Origin: a virus
Virus record (IMG/VR): IMGVR_UViG_3300037258_000433
Coordinates: 1 to 25,524 of that record
DNA: 25,524 bases
Strand: one strand, 5' to 3'
Of this stretch, positions 12,272-19,618 are shown one piece after another. The notes below the pieces were generated by a model. The model saw only the letters and a program-made list of their open reading frames with translations, was not told the origin of the DNA and made no database searches. Position 1 is the stretch's first letter. Each line of letters begins with the position of its first letter. The position numbers were made by a program, and so were the translations under genes.

Positions 12272-12469
12272 ATGATCTCAGCCGATCAACCGCGAGAAAA
12301 TCCCGTCCTGGTCAAGATCGCCGAGCCTGGCGAGGACGTTGAGCTGAAGGCGATCGCCTACGTTCAGTCTGTGCTCACGTCGCTGCCAGTGGAGAGTCAC
12401 CAGCGAGTGCTGGACTATCTTTACAGCCGGCTACCGAACATTTTCACTTTTGAAGGCCGCCGCGAATAA
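12272..12469 (+). CDS. hypothetical protein, 65 aa
   Basis: The ATG follows AGGAATCTAAA. The protein has a helix-rich C-terminal two-thirds (ELKAIAYVQSVLTSLP, HQRVLDYLYSRL), reminiscent of small phage helical-hairpin proteins. It overlaps the convergent ribbon-helix-helix gene by 26 nt at the 3' ends. Confidence 0.6.
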   Translation: MISADQPRENPVLVKIAEPGEDVELKAIAYVQSVLTSLPVESHQRVLDYLYSRLPNIFTFEGRRE

Positions 12470-12617
12470 GCGCCTTGAGCTGCTTATCGCCGTATTTCTC
12501 CACCCACGTCTTGAATGAGGCTTCGAGCAGTTCTCTCATGCTCATGCCGTTGAGCGTGGCCGCGAGCTTGAAGGCGCGGTGAAATGCTGGCTCGATCTTG
12601 AAATTGAGGTCTTGCAT
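12444..12617 (-). CDS. ribbon-helix-helix-like DNA-binding protein, 57 aa
   Basis: The order is one beta-strand (LNFKI, residues 4-8), helix (PAFHRAFKLAATLNG) and helix (SMRELLEASFKTWVEKYG). It fits the ribbon-helix-helix fold of CopG/Arc/ParG-type regulators, which bind DNA as dimers through the strand. The length suits such a protein. The ribosome-binding site is weak. It is convergent with 12272-12469. No toxin partner is adjacent, so a phage transcription regulator is more likely than an antitoxin (inference). Confidence 0.65.
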   Translation of the reverse strand: MQDLNFKIEPAFHRAFKLAATLNGMSMRELLEASFKTWVEKYGDKQLKALIRGGLQK

Positions 12618-12712
12618 GGCGATCTCGTATCGCGGTTCGGGTCATCACTCCCGACTTAGCCATCGCCTTATGAAGTTCCAGCGACAGACCACGATTAGCG
12701 AAATCGCTCTAT

Positions 12713-13120
12713 TTAGGCAAGCCGGCGCCCGGACTTAATGAGGCCATTCATCAACTGAACGCCGAAGTGCTCGATGGAGTAGGCTTCGAACTCCTCTGAA
12801 GGATTTGGCTCGCCGATCAGATTGCACAAGGCTCGAAACACATGCACGGCCTCGTGAAAAATAACGCCCTGCGCTTTTACGGAGCCGACCTTGTAGAGAT
12901 CGTCAGCCGCGGAGACGATAACGGCAAGACCACCATTGTCGTTGTGAAATTTCGTGGTGAAAGCCTGCGATAGTTTCATCGCCGGCGGATAGGCGCTTTC
13001 CTTGACGCGCAGCCGGCGCATCTCCTTGTCCCAGGCTTTCTCGGACGGGCAAAAGCCATAGGTGAACGGGAAGTAGCCGTGATCGCACCAGATGACTTTA
13101 TGAATTATTCTTTTAGCCAT
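12713..13120 (-). CDS. HEXXH zinc-metallopeptidase-like protein
   Basis: A 135-aa protein with HEAVH at residues 89-93 (two zinc-binding His and the catalytic Glu) and a downstream SEEFEAYSIEH (109-117) that could supply a third ligand (E112). There is no signal peptide. Similar lone small proteins with HEAVH and a following E-F-E-A-Y occur in phages, with unknown substrates. It is the last of a run that begins with the helicase, 5 nt after the preceding gene. A GTTAA...TTAAC inverted repeat sits in the junction. Confidence 0.65.
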   Translation of the reverse strand: MAKRIIHKVIWCDHGYFPFTYGFCPSEKAWDKEMRRLRVKESAYPPAMKLSQAFTTKFHNDNGGLAVIVSAADDLYKVGSVKAQGVIFHEAVHVFRALCNLIGEPNPSEEFEAYSIEHFGVQLMNGLIKSGRRLA

Positions 13121-13125
13121 AATCG

Positions 13126-13869
13126 TTAAGTGCCTTTAACTTCCAAGATGCCGCCGTCGTAGTACGAGGGTAACGAGTAGCCCCACAGGGACTTGAGACG
13201 AGATGGCGAAATGTATTCCGAGGGTTTGGTGTGTCGTGACCATTTCTCTTTGATCGACTCGCCATGATCAGTCGCCCACTTATCGAGCGAGATAGACGAC
13301 GCCTCGTCTACGAAAATGCCCGTAGGCTCAAAGCCTTTTATAACCGGCGGCTCGGCCTTATACATTTCGGCCATCTTGCGCATTTCTTCGGCATCGAAGA
13401 TTGGAGACGCCTTCGTGATAGTCTCGATCTCAGCCGTGAAATCGTGCGGAGCATCTGCCGGCACAAATTGCGGGTAGTCGAAGATCCATTCGTATTCGAG
13501 AAAGGTGTCGAGCTTCACCGCGGCCCAGGTAAATCTCTCGCAATCGCGCGTGGTTTCGAGAGTGACGGCCGCATAAGGCGGAGTCTTCATGGACACTAGC
13601 TGCTCATAGCTATCGCCCACCATTGATGCTTTTCTAATCGCGTCGATGGACCAGCAAACAGTTTCGATTTTGAAAATATGACTTTCACCAGAAGCGATTG
13701 GTGACGGAGAGGGCCACATAGCGCCGGGCGTTAGCCATTCCGCTTCGGGATCAAGGTCAAGCTTGATTACTCGAACATCCCGCACATCGCCCTCGCGATC
13801 GTTCAGCCATCCGACGACTTTGCCTAGATAGCGAACCTCAAGAGCGTTCTCTGCGCGATCGGCTGACAT
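13126..13869 (-). CDS. hypothetical protein, 247 aa
   Basis: I do not recognise the family. The protein is acidic and mixed alpha/beta, with many Trp and Tyr and no membrane segment. An N-terminal V-R-Y-L-G-K-V-V-G-W-L strand pair and a C-terminal Y-I-S-P-S-R-L-K-S-L-W-G-Y stretch may be domain ends. It overlaps the kinase gene upstream by one base (TAATG), so the two are likely co-translated. Confidence 0.7.
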   Translation of the reverse strand: MSADRAENALEVRYLGKVVGWLNDREGDVRDVRVIKLDLDPEAEWLTPGAMWPSPSPIASGESHIFKIETVCWSIDAIRKASMVGDSYEQLVSMKTPPYAAVTLETTRDCERFTWAAVKLDTFLEYEWIFDYPQFVPADAPHDFTAEIETITKASPIFDAEEMRKMAEMYKAEPPVIKGFEPTGIFVDEASSISLDKWATDHGESIKEKWSRHTKPSEYISPSRLKSLWGYSLPSYYDGGILEVKGT

Positions 13870-14462
13870 TAGACTTTCTGATTACCAAGCGTTACCGTCT
13901 TGATGGCCGCCGAGACCTTCTCAACGAGGTCTTTGTACGCTTCGGCGTGAGAAAGACCGCGCGACAGACCATCATTGTTGATCCAGATATCGACGTACTC
14001 TTCGCGTATCTGATCGAAGGCATAGGGAGAGTTGGGAACATCGGGCCGACGAAGGCCGATCACAACGCCGCCGAGCTTCTTGTAGAAAGCGCCCTGACTC
14101 TTACGGCAGGAAGCATCGCAGTACGGGCCAGGATCGCCATCGGCGATCGAGCGAGTGATCATCCAGGGCGTCGCGGCATCACCGTGCATTTCCTCGAAGC
14201 GATTGCCAAGCTCGCCAAGCAATTCACGCACCTGCCATTTGCGGCCGAGCACTTCGACGAACTCCAATTTGCCTTCCTGCGTGAAAACCTGATCACGAGT
14301 CAGCCCGTATTGGTCCATCGCGATTTGCCGAAGCGGCAGGCCGCTGTCGATCGGCTTGGCGCCGATCATGTCGGCGAGAATTTGCTGAACAAGAGACTTG
14401 CCGGACTTGGGTTGGCCGACGAGAGCGATGATGCGTGGGAATTGCGGGGCTTGATCTATCAT
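13869..14462 (-). CDS. P-loop (deoxy)nucleoside monophosphate kinase-like protein
   Basis: A 197-aa protein with a P-loop GQPKSGKS (residues 16-23). Downstream, GRKWQVRELLGELGNRF and a later W-I-T-R-S resemble the phage-type dNMP kinase (T4 gene 1-like) fold, where this region holds LID and substrate-binding residues. Such enzymes phosphorylate dNMPs for phage DNA synthesis, including modified ones. The substrate is not predictable here. A class A operator immediately precedes the ATG. The gene begins the run 14462 to 12713 on the minus strand. Confidence 0.7.
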   Translation of the reverse strand: MIDQAPQFPRIIALVGQPKSGKSLVQQILADMIGAKPIDSGLPLRQIAMDQYGLTRDQVFTQEGKLEFVEVLGRKWQVRELLGELGNRFEEMHGDAATPWMITRSIADGDPGPYCDASCRKSQGAFYKKLGGVVIGLRRPDVPNSPYAFDQIREEYVDIWINNDGLSRGLSHAEAYKDLVEKVSAAIKTVTLGNQKV

Positions 14463-14479
14463 AAGTAAACTCTGACTGT
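14462..14479 (-). promoter_or_regulatory. class A operator abutting the kinase start codon
   Basis: On the plus strand TAAGTAAACTCTGACTGT. On the minus strand it ends in TTACTTATG, so the right arm touches the start codon of the kinase gene. A site this close could block ribosome binding as RNA or RNA polymerase as DNA. Confidence 0.6.
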
Positions 14480-14522
14480 TGAAGGTGAACGCAGAAATGG
14501 CGTCGGCGGCCCGACGCAGCGG

Positions 14523-14723
14523 CTAATGCTTCTCGATTTTCTCAGTCACACGATGATCGCCGCCATTTCGCTCGATCTGGGCACGCAACAATCGCGTGAG
14601 ACGTTGAACCTCATCTTCAAGAGCCTCATTCCGATCGAGCAAATACTTTAAGGTGAGAACGGGCGTGCCCTCACTGTTGAAGAAATGTACCGGATCAACG
14701 AGTCTCGTGTTTCTCTCTGTCAT
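14523..14723 (-). CDS. coiled-coil protein, 66 aa
   Basis: The ATG at 14723 has AAAGAG 6 nt upstream. After a short N-terminal part, residues 27-50 (LLDRNEALEDEVQRLTRLL) are a clear leucine-rich coiled coil. The tail is charged. The function is unknown. It lies 12 nt after the helicase gene and is likely in the same unit. Confidence 0.65.
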   Translation of the reverse strand: MTERNTRLVDPVHFFNSEGTPVLTLKYLLDRNEALEDEVQRLTRLLRAQIERNGGDHRVTEKIEKH

Positions 14724-14734
14724 TTATAGCTCTT

Positions 14735-16327
14735 TCATGCAGCTTTGCGTTCGGAGAACAGTTCCCAAGGAAAGTCCGCGCCTGGTGGAAGGATATTTTC
14801 AGCGAAACCAGGTGTCGCCTCGATAATTCCGCGTCGTTGACGCGCGTGATCGCGCAAATGACTGTTTAGATCGTCGGTAAAGTCCACAACGAACGTCACG
14901 TTCGCGCCAGACTTCTTGGCGCGCAGACCGCGGCCGACTCTTTGACGTAAAGCGACCTCGGCTTTGCCGCCGCCGGCAAGAATGACCATGCCAATCGCGG
15001 GGACATCGATACCGACATCCAAAATCGTTGTGCCGATCAAAACATCAATATGGCCGAAGCCAAAACCATTGAGGGCTCGCTTCCGCTCAGTTTGTTTGTT
15101 CTCACCTTGTAAAAATTGTGAGACCAGGCCGGTATGTCGAAGCATTTTTAGCAATATCGCGCCATGTTCCTTTCGCTGAACCAGAATAAGCACGGGCAAG
15201 CTGTGTTCTTTACATTTTTTCGCATAATGCACGATGCACTCGTTTCGAAACGTCGCGTCAACGATGCCAAACGTCACGGCTCGCTGATAGGGCGAAGATT
15301 TGCGCAGTTTCGGGTGAGGGGGCGGCGATCGGTAGAGAAAATAGGGCTTTGCCAAGATCCCGCGCTTGATGAGAAGCTGTTCGCTGACCTTTAGCAGAAT
15401 TGGGCCAAAAGCGGCCATCAGCCGCATGTTGTCCTCGGCGTCCGCGCGCATAAATGGCGTGGCGGTGAGAGCAACGCGAATGTCGGCGTTTTTGCACCAC
15501 TTCAGAATGTCGTAGTATGAATTGCCGCCGGCTTCGTGCGCCTCTTCGCCGATGACTATCTCGACCATCTCCAAAAGCTTGATTGTGCGTCGGCGCACTT
15601 TGATCTTCTCGTCGAAGCAAACCTGCGCCTCGGCAACACACTGAGCGCGCGTCATTGTGATGCCGGCCTTGGCAGTACGCTTCACGACCTGGCGAATCTC
15701 TTCATCCATCTTCGGCTCTTCGAGCTGCGAGATCAGTGACTGCACCATGCCCACGTTAATGCCGCGCGTCGGCGCCCACTCGCCATCCCCGATGACGCCA
15801 ACGCTAAATTTGCAGTCCTTTAAGAGCTGATCGCGCATCTGGTACATCAGAACGCCGCGAGTGGTGATAAACATCGTCATCCGACGATATCGCGAGACAA
15901 TCAATTTGGCGATTTTGGACTTGCCGCCACCGGTGGCGACCTGAATGATACCGCGGCCGTGCTTCTCGACCTGGCGCACCGCCCGAAGCTGAAAGTCGTA
16001 GTCGGGATTGTCATTGCCAAACTCATCGACGACAGGGCTCTCCGGCCCCAGTGGCTCGGGCGCGGGCTTCTTAACGATGTGTACGCTGTAGCCGGCGCGT
16101 GTCAGCTCGCCATGAACCAGATGCACAAAGCCCGCGGGAAACGTGCAGGTTCGCCTGGCAAAGAAACTAGAGCGCCCGTTCCACCCGCCGGTGGCGAACG
16201 CCTGCATAAACTCGTGGCCCTCGACCAGATAGCTAAGCTTCTCCGTAACCAGATTCTTCACCTGATCGTCGGCGTGAACAATCTTCGCCACAACGGCATT
16301 GGCTGCGATTATTAGTTGCTTAGGCAT
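14735..16327 (-). CDS. SF2 DNA helicase, UvsW-like
   Basis: A 530-aa superfamily 2 helicase. Visible elements: Q-motif (Q113), Walker A ATGGGKS (131-137), motif II GEEAH (260-264, where DEAH is usual), motif III TATPF (288-292) and motif VI QRVGRGLR (462-469). The N-terminal 110 residues form an extra domain (WNGRSSFF near 49-56), as in T4 UvsW and related phage helicases that branch-migrate forks. A charged insert lies between Ib and II (about 205-255). It is the first gene of a minus-strand unit; a class A site lies between it and the divergent ParB operon. It probably acts in replication or recombination. Confidence 0.85.
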   Translation of the reverse strand: MPKQLIIAANAVVAKIVHADDQVKNLVTEKLSYLVEGHEFMQAFATGGWNGRSSFFARRTCTFPAGFVHLVHGELTRAGYSVHIVKKPAPEPLGPESPVVDEFGNDNPDYDFQLRAVRQVEKHGRGIIQVATGGGKSKIAKLIVSRYRRMTMFITTRGVLMYQMRDQLLKDCKFSVGVIGDGEWAPTRGINVGMVQSLISQLEEPKMDEEIRQVVKRTAKAGITMTRAQCVAEAQVCFDEKIKVRRRTIKLLEMVEIVIGEEAHEAGGNSYYDILKWCKNADIRVALTATPFMRADAEDNMRLMAAFGPILLKVSEQLLIKRGILAKPYFLYRSPPPHPKLRKSSPYQRAVTFGIVDATFRNECIVHYAKKCKEHSLPVLILVQRKEHGAILLKMLRHTGLVSQFLQGENKQTERKRALNGFGFGHIDVLIGTTILDVGIDVPAIGMVILAGGGKAEVALRQRVGRGLRAKKSGANVTFVVDFTDDLNSHLRDHARQRRGIIEATPGFAENILPPGADFPWELFSERKAA

Positions 16328-16357
16328 TGACGCGAGGTCTTTTTCATGGCTATGTGA

Positions 16358-16375
16358 TAAGTCAATACTGACTGT
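16358..16375. promoter_or_regulatory. class A operator between divergent helicase and ParB units
   Basis: TAAGTCAATACTGACTGT, with a perfect GTCA-N4-TGAC core. It is 31 nt upstream of the helicase start on one side and 16 nt upstream of the ParB start on the other, so one site could control both directions. Confidence 0.65.
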
Positions 16376-16390
16376 TGAGGTAAATAGCTA

Positions 16391-17050
16391 GTGGCAAATC
16401 TAATTTCCGTGCATCCAAGCCGGCTGCGGGCAAACCCGTGGAATACGAACTTCGTGTCGCCCGAGAATGAGATCAAGCTCGCGAGATCGCTTGCGGAGCT
16501 GGGCGAGTTCAAGCCGATTATAGTTCGAGAACTTTCCGACGGCACGACTGACTTCGAAATTCTTGGCGGCGAACATCGATGGAGCATCGTGCGCGATAGC
16601 GGCGCCGATGAGATTTCCATCTACAATCTTGGCGTTGTCGATGATTTGAAGGCGAAGAAGATATCGCTTGCAGACAACCCTCGCTATGGCGCCGACGACA
16701 CCCTGGCGCTCGCAAAGCTTCTTGAGGAAATCGGCACCGCGGACGAAATTCAACAGTTCTTGCCTTTTACCGACAGTGACATCTCAGCGATCTTCAGCGC
16801 TTCAGATATAGCGCTTGAAGAGCTGGAGTTGCCGGAAAGTTTCGAGGAAAAGGCAGACGCTCTCGAAATCAAGCCGGAGCGCGCGCCGAAAACGCATACG
16901 ATCATGCGCTTCAAGGTGCCGCTTGGTGACGCCGAGCGCATTACCGAAGTAATCACTAAAACGCAGAAGCGCCAGGGCTACAGCTCATCGGACGAGCTGA
17001 CTAATGCCGGCGACGCGCTCGTGCATCTCATCTTCGCGGACAAAGAGTGA
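16391..17050 (+). CDS. ParB-domain protein 1
   Basis: A 219-aa protein with an N-terminal ParB/sulfiredoxin-like domain. V-H-P-S-x-L-x-x-N-P-W-N opens it, and the nucleotide-binding box is GEHRW (60-64), where chromosomal ParB has GERR. A helical stretch follows. There is no ParB HTH DNA-binding domain or dimer domain that I can see. It starts at GTG after GAGGTAAATAGCTA. Such single-domain ParB proteins are common in phages, often near DNA-modification genes, and may bind nucleotides or act on DNA. It opens the operon that includes the second ParB protein and the ABC-ATPase/GNAT pair, and ends in TGATG coupling. Confidence 0.8.
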   Translation: MANLISVHPSRLRANPWNTNFVSPENEIKLARSLAELGEFKPIIVRELSDGTTDFEILGGEHRWSIVRDSGADEISIYNLGVVDDLKAKKISLADNPRYGADDTLALAKLLEEIGTADEIQQFLPFTDSDISAIFSASDIALEELELPESFEEKADALEIKPERAPKTHTIMRFKVPLGDAERITEVITKTQKRQGYSSSDELTNAGDALVHLIFADKE

Positions 17051-17250
17051 TGGGGCCGCCGTTCAAAGAGCGCTTCACCGGCAGACACCCTGAATGCCGA
17101 CAGTGCGTCCACTTCAAACCAAATGCAGGCTCGATTCACTGCCTGAACTGCGGCGCCGGCGAGTTCTTCGAGGAAAAGGTCGATGACGAAGGCCCGGATG
17201 AGGACGATCTGAGAATTATATTTTCGAGCATGGATGGTGACTATGACTGA
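17050..17250 (+). CDS. small zinc-ribbon protein, 66 aa
   Basis: The ATG at 17050 shares a base with the preceding stop; a GTG at 17047 is also possible. It has C16-x-x-C19 and C31-x-x-C34, the classic zinc-ribbon spacing, followed by an acidic C-terminal half (KVDDEGPDEDD). Position between two ParB genes suggests an adaptor or nucleic-acid-binding partner (inference). It overlaps the next gene by 17 nt. Confidence 0.75.
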   Translation: MGPPFKERFTGRHPECRQCVHFKPNAGSIHCLNCGAGEFFEEKVDDEGPDEDDLRIIFSSMDGDYD

Positions 17251-17911
17251 AAAATCAAAGCAGCCGATCGAGCTGTGGGATATCGACAAGATAATCCCGT
17301 ACCCAAAGAACCCAAAGAAGCACTCGCAAGAACAGGTCGAGCGCCTCGCGCGCTCCATCGAGCGCTTCGGCATCACGCCCTTACAGGTCGAAGGCAATCA
17401 GGAAGGCTGTACGCCCGGATTGATCATCGCGGGTCACGGGCGCCGGCTGTCGATCATTCATCTCGGCCGCAAGAAAGCGCCGGTGATTGTTCGCAACGAT
17501 CTATCGAAGATGGAATGCGACGCGCTGCGCATCTCGGATAACGCCGCGGTGTCGAATGACATCGATTACGACCTTCTAGGCGAAGAGACAATTCGACTAG
17601 GCGAAGAGGGCTTTGAATTGAGCGATCTCGGCATGACCGACGCCGAACTGAAGGCTCTCACGACCGATATTGGCGAGATCGACGAAACGGCTTTCACGAC
17701 CGACATCACGGCGGCGGTCGAAGAGCAGAAGAAAGACAACGCCAAAAAGGAAGCTGAAATCGACGACAAAGAAGGCCCTGTCGGCGAAGCGCTCGGCTTC
17801 AAGAAAGTAACGACCGAACAGAGCCGCATCATTCGCGGCTTCATGGCTCGCGTCGAAGCAGAGACGGGCCTCAAAGGAGCCGCTGCGCTTGTTGCGCATA
17901 TCGGCGCGTAA
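17234..17911 (+). CDS. ParB-domain protein 2
   Basis: A 225-aa protein with an N-terminal ParB-like domain: I-P-Y-P-x-N-P opening, IIAGHGRR (64-71) in the nucleotide-binding box, and ISDNAA (100-105). The GHGR form is that of the phage and methylase-linked ParB-like family, not of chromosomal ParB. A charged linker (about 155-185) and a C-terminal helix follow, with no HTH domain seen. The start is ATG at 17234 or 17243. The operon partner ParB 1 has GEHR instead, so the two domains are not redundant copies. A class A operator overlaps the stop codon. Confidence 0.8.
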   Translation: MVTMTEKSKQPIELWDIDKIIPYPKNPKKHSQEQVERLARSIERFGITPLQVEGNQEGCTPGLIIAGHGRRLSIIHLGRKKAPVIVRNDLSKMECDALRISDNAAVSNDIDYDLLGEETIRLGEEGFELSDLGMTDAELKALTTDIGEIDETAFTTDITAAVEEQKKDNAKKEAEIDDKEGPVGEALGFKKVTTEQSRIIRGFMARVEAETGLKGAAALVAHIGA

Positions 17912-17926
17912 ATCAAAACTGAATTA
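17909..17926 (+). promoter_or_regulatory. class A operator upstream of the ParA-like gene
   Basis: TAAATCAAAACTGAATTA, two mismatches to the consensus. It overlaps the stop of ParB 2 and lies 20 nt before the ATG at 17947, suggesting an internal promoter or operator within the operon. Confidence 0.6.
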
Positions 17927-17946
17927 TCACAGGACTGGAACCTAAA

Positions 17947-18636
17947 ATGCTGACCAAGCCAAGCTGCAAGAACACCTTCATCCTCGTCGGCGCCGATAAA
18001 GGCGGCGTGGGCAAAACGACATTCTCACGATTGCTGCTCGAATATCTCGCGCAGTATCCGTGCTCGATGCGCGTATTCGACACCGAGCCCGGCCCTGGCG
18101 TGCTGCGTCGATTCTGGCCATCGGCCGAACAGATCAACCTCGCCGACCCAATCGATCAAGCCAAGGTCATCGATGGCCTAGGCGCGGCGCGCGTGACACT
18201 CGTGGACATTCGAGCCGGCCTTCTCTCGCCGACACTTCACCTGTTTCAGCGTATCGGTCTGGAACACGGCGTTGAAGCGCACCTCGCGGTGTTTCATGTG
18301 CTGGGCAATACGATCGCCTCATTCGGCGAGATCGCCACGACTGCGGCCATGCTAAAAAACAACGGCGACCACATCATCGTCAAGAACCACACCAACGCCG
18401 GCGCCTTCGTCGATGTGGAAGACAAGATCGCATCGCTCGGCCCCGAGACCAACATCATCGACATCGGCAATCTGGAAGCCGTTGCCGCGGAGCGAGTGGA
18501 TCAGCGCAGTCAGACCTTCGCCGACTTCACCTCGGACAAGACCAACTCGCGCACCATCCGCGGTATCACGCGATCTTGGTACGACGCTTCATTCGCCGAA
18601 CTCAACCAAGCCGGCGTCAACGCTCTCGTGAGCTAA
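17947..18636 (+). CDS. ParA/MinD-like P-loop ATPase
   Basis: A 229-aa protein with a deviant Walker A motif KGGVGKTT (18-25) whose signature lysine (K18) defines ParA/MinD ATPases, Walker A' aspartate in VFDTEPGPG (D45) and Walker B-like VTLVDIRAG (D87). ParA proteins dimerise on ATP and position DNA or complexes. Normal ParA works with a ParB bound to a centromere site. Here two ParB-domain proteins lie upstream, but neither has an HTH, so classic plasmid partition is not proven. It may instead be a MinD/MipZ-like or mobile-element family member. Confidence 0.8.
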   Translation: MLTKPSCKNTFILVGADKGGVGKTTFSRLLLEYLAQYPCSMRVFDTEPGPGVLRRFWPSAEQINLADPIDQAKVIDGLGAARVTLVDIRAGLLSPTLHLFQRIGLEHGVEAHLAVFHVLGNTIASFGEIATTAAMLKNNGDHIIVKNHTNAGAFVDVEDKIASLGPETNIIDIGNLEAVAAERVDQRSQTFADFTSDKTNSRTIRGITRSWYDASFAELNQAGVNALVS

Positions 18637-18641
18637 AGAAA

Positions 18642-18995
18642 GTGTCCGAAGAGCCAGAACAATCAAATGTAGTTGGTCTTTTCGATAAAAAGATCAGCGC
18701 CTCAAACGACGAGAAAGCGCCGGCCGAAAAGCCGGCGCAGCTCGTCGATCTCGCGGGTGTCGATCAAAACTCCGTGCGAACGCTTAATAGCGTCATCGAA
18801 GCGGTGCTGAAGCGAAAAGTGTCGGGTGTTTGCGTAATGGCCACGGGCGAAAATGGTCTGGGCTCATTTTGGCTCAGCTTCCCAGTGGGCAAACAAGCGC
18901 AGGTCGAAGCAACGCGATATCTCGGCCTGCTGGAACTATTCAAATCGATCGTGATCGAGGTTGTCGCGAATGGCGTTCAAGGCGAAGATGAATGA
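18642..18995 (+). CDS. hypothetical protein, 117 aa
   Basis: I choose the GTG at 18642 because the upstream part of the frame lies within the ParA gene and is Arg-rich. The N-terminal 45 residues are polar and disordered (NDEKAPAEKPAQ). The C-terminal part looks like a compact alpha/beta domain (GVCVMATGENGLGSFWLSF). No family is recognised. It is ATGA-coupled to the ABC ATPase, so it is likely to be a partner of it. Confidence 0.65.
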   Translation: MSEEPEQSNVVGLFDKKISASNDEKAPAEKPAQLVDLAGVDQNSVRTLNSVIEAVLKRKVSGVCVMATGENGLGSFWLSFPVGKQAQVEATRYLGLLELFKSIVIEVVANGVQGEDE

Positions 18996-19618
18996 AATAT
19001 ATCATCGATAAGCGCTTCAACACATCCGTCGAACGAACGCCGCGCGTTCTGGAGATCGCCGAAAGCTTTGGGCTTGGGCTCTCGCTCAAAGAGTTCGTCA
19101 TCTACGATCGCCTATCGATCGAGGTGAACCCCGGCGATGTGATCTACATCACGGGCCAATCGGGCTCTGGTAAATCGCTTCTGTTGCGCGAATTAGCGCA
19201 ACAGATGTCGAAAACATTCAGCGTTGTCAGCCTCGAAGACTTCGCCTTACCAAATAAGCCGGTCATTGAATGCCTCGGCGATACCACGACGCACGCGGCC
19301 GACTTGCTCGCAAAGGCAGGCATTTCGGACGCATGGATCTACATTCGAAATCCAAAAGAGCTGTCCGACGGCCAACGCTATCGCCTGCGCCTGGCGATGC
19401 TCATGGATATAAAGGCCGACGTGTGGGTGGCGGATGAATTTGGCGCCGTGCTCGACCGCGTCACGGCAAAATGCGTCGCGTTCAACATACAGAAGATGGC
19501 GCGCGCTCTAGGCAAAACTCTGATCGTGGCAACAACGCATACGGATCTGAAGGAAGAGTTAGGCCCATCGCTGACGATCACCAAGCGATTTCGCGAGAAG
19601 GTCATTATCGAGCGATGA
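18992..19618 (+). CDS. ABC-type ATPase (soluble, COG2401-like)
   Basis: A 208-aa ATPase with a full ABC set: Walker A GQSGSGKS (55-62), signature LSDGQ (124-128), Walker B VWVADE (144-149, catalytic E149), D-loop LD (154-155) and H-loop H183. No transmembrane partner is nearby. The nearest known arrangement is COG2401, an ABC ATPase fused to a predicted acetyltransferase in archaea; here the two are separate genes overlapping by 4 nt. It probably powers or regulates the acyltransferase complex rather than transport (inference). It is expressed from the ParB operon. Confidence 0.8.
   Translation: MKYIIDKRFNTSVERTPRVLEIAESFGLGLSLKEFVIYDRLSIEVNPGDVIYITGQSGSGKSLLLRELAQQMSKTFSVVSLEDFALPNKPVIECLGDTTTHAADLLAKAGISDAWIYIRNPKELSDGQRYRLRLAMLMDIKADVWVADEFGAVLDRVTAKCVAFNIQKMARALGKTLIVATTHTDLKEELGPSLTITKRFREKVIIER

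Noticed and set aside
16391-18636. Classic plasmid ParAB partition locus
   Set aside because: The ParB proteins lack the HTH and dimer domains, and I see no centromere-like iterated repeats nearby. The class A sites are dispersed and operator-like.
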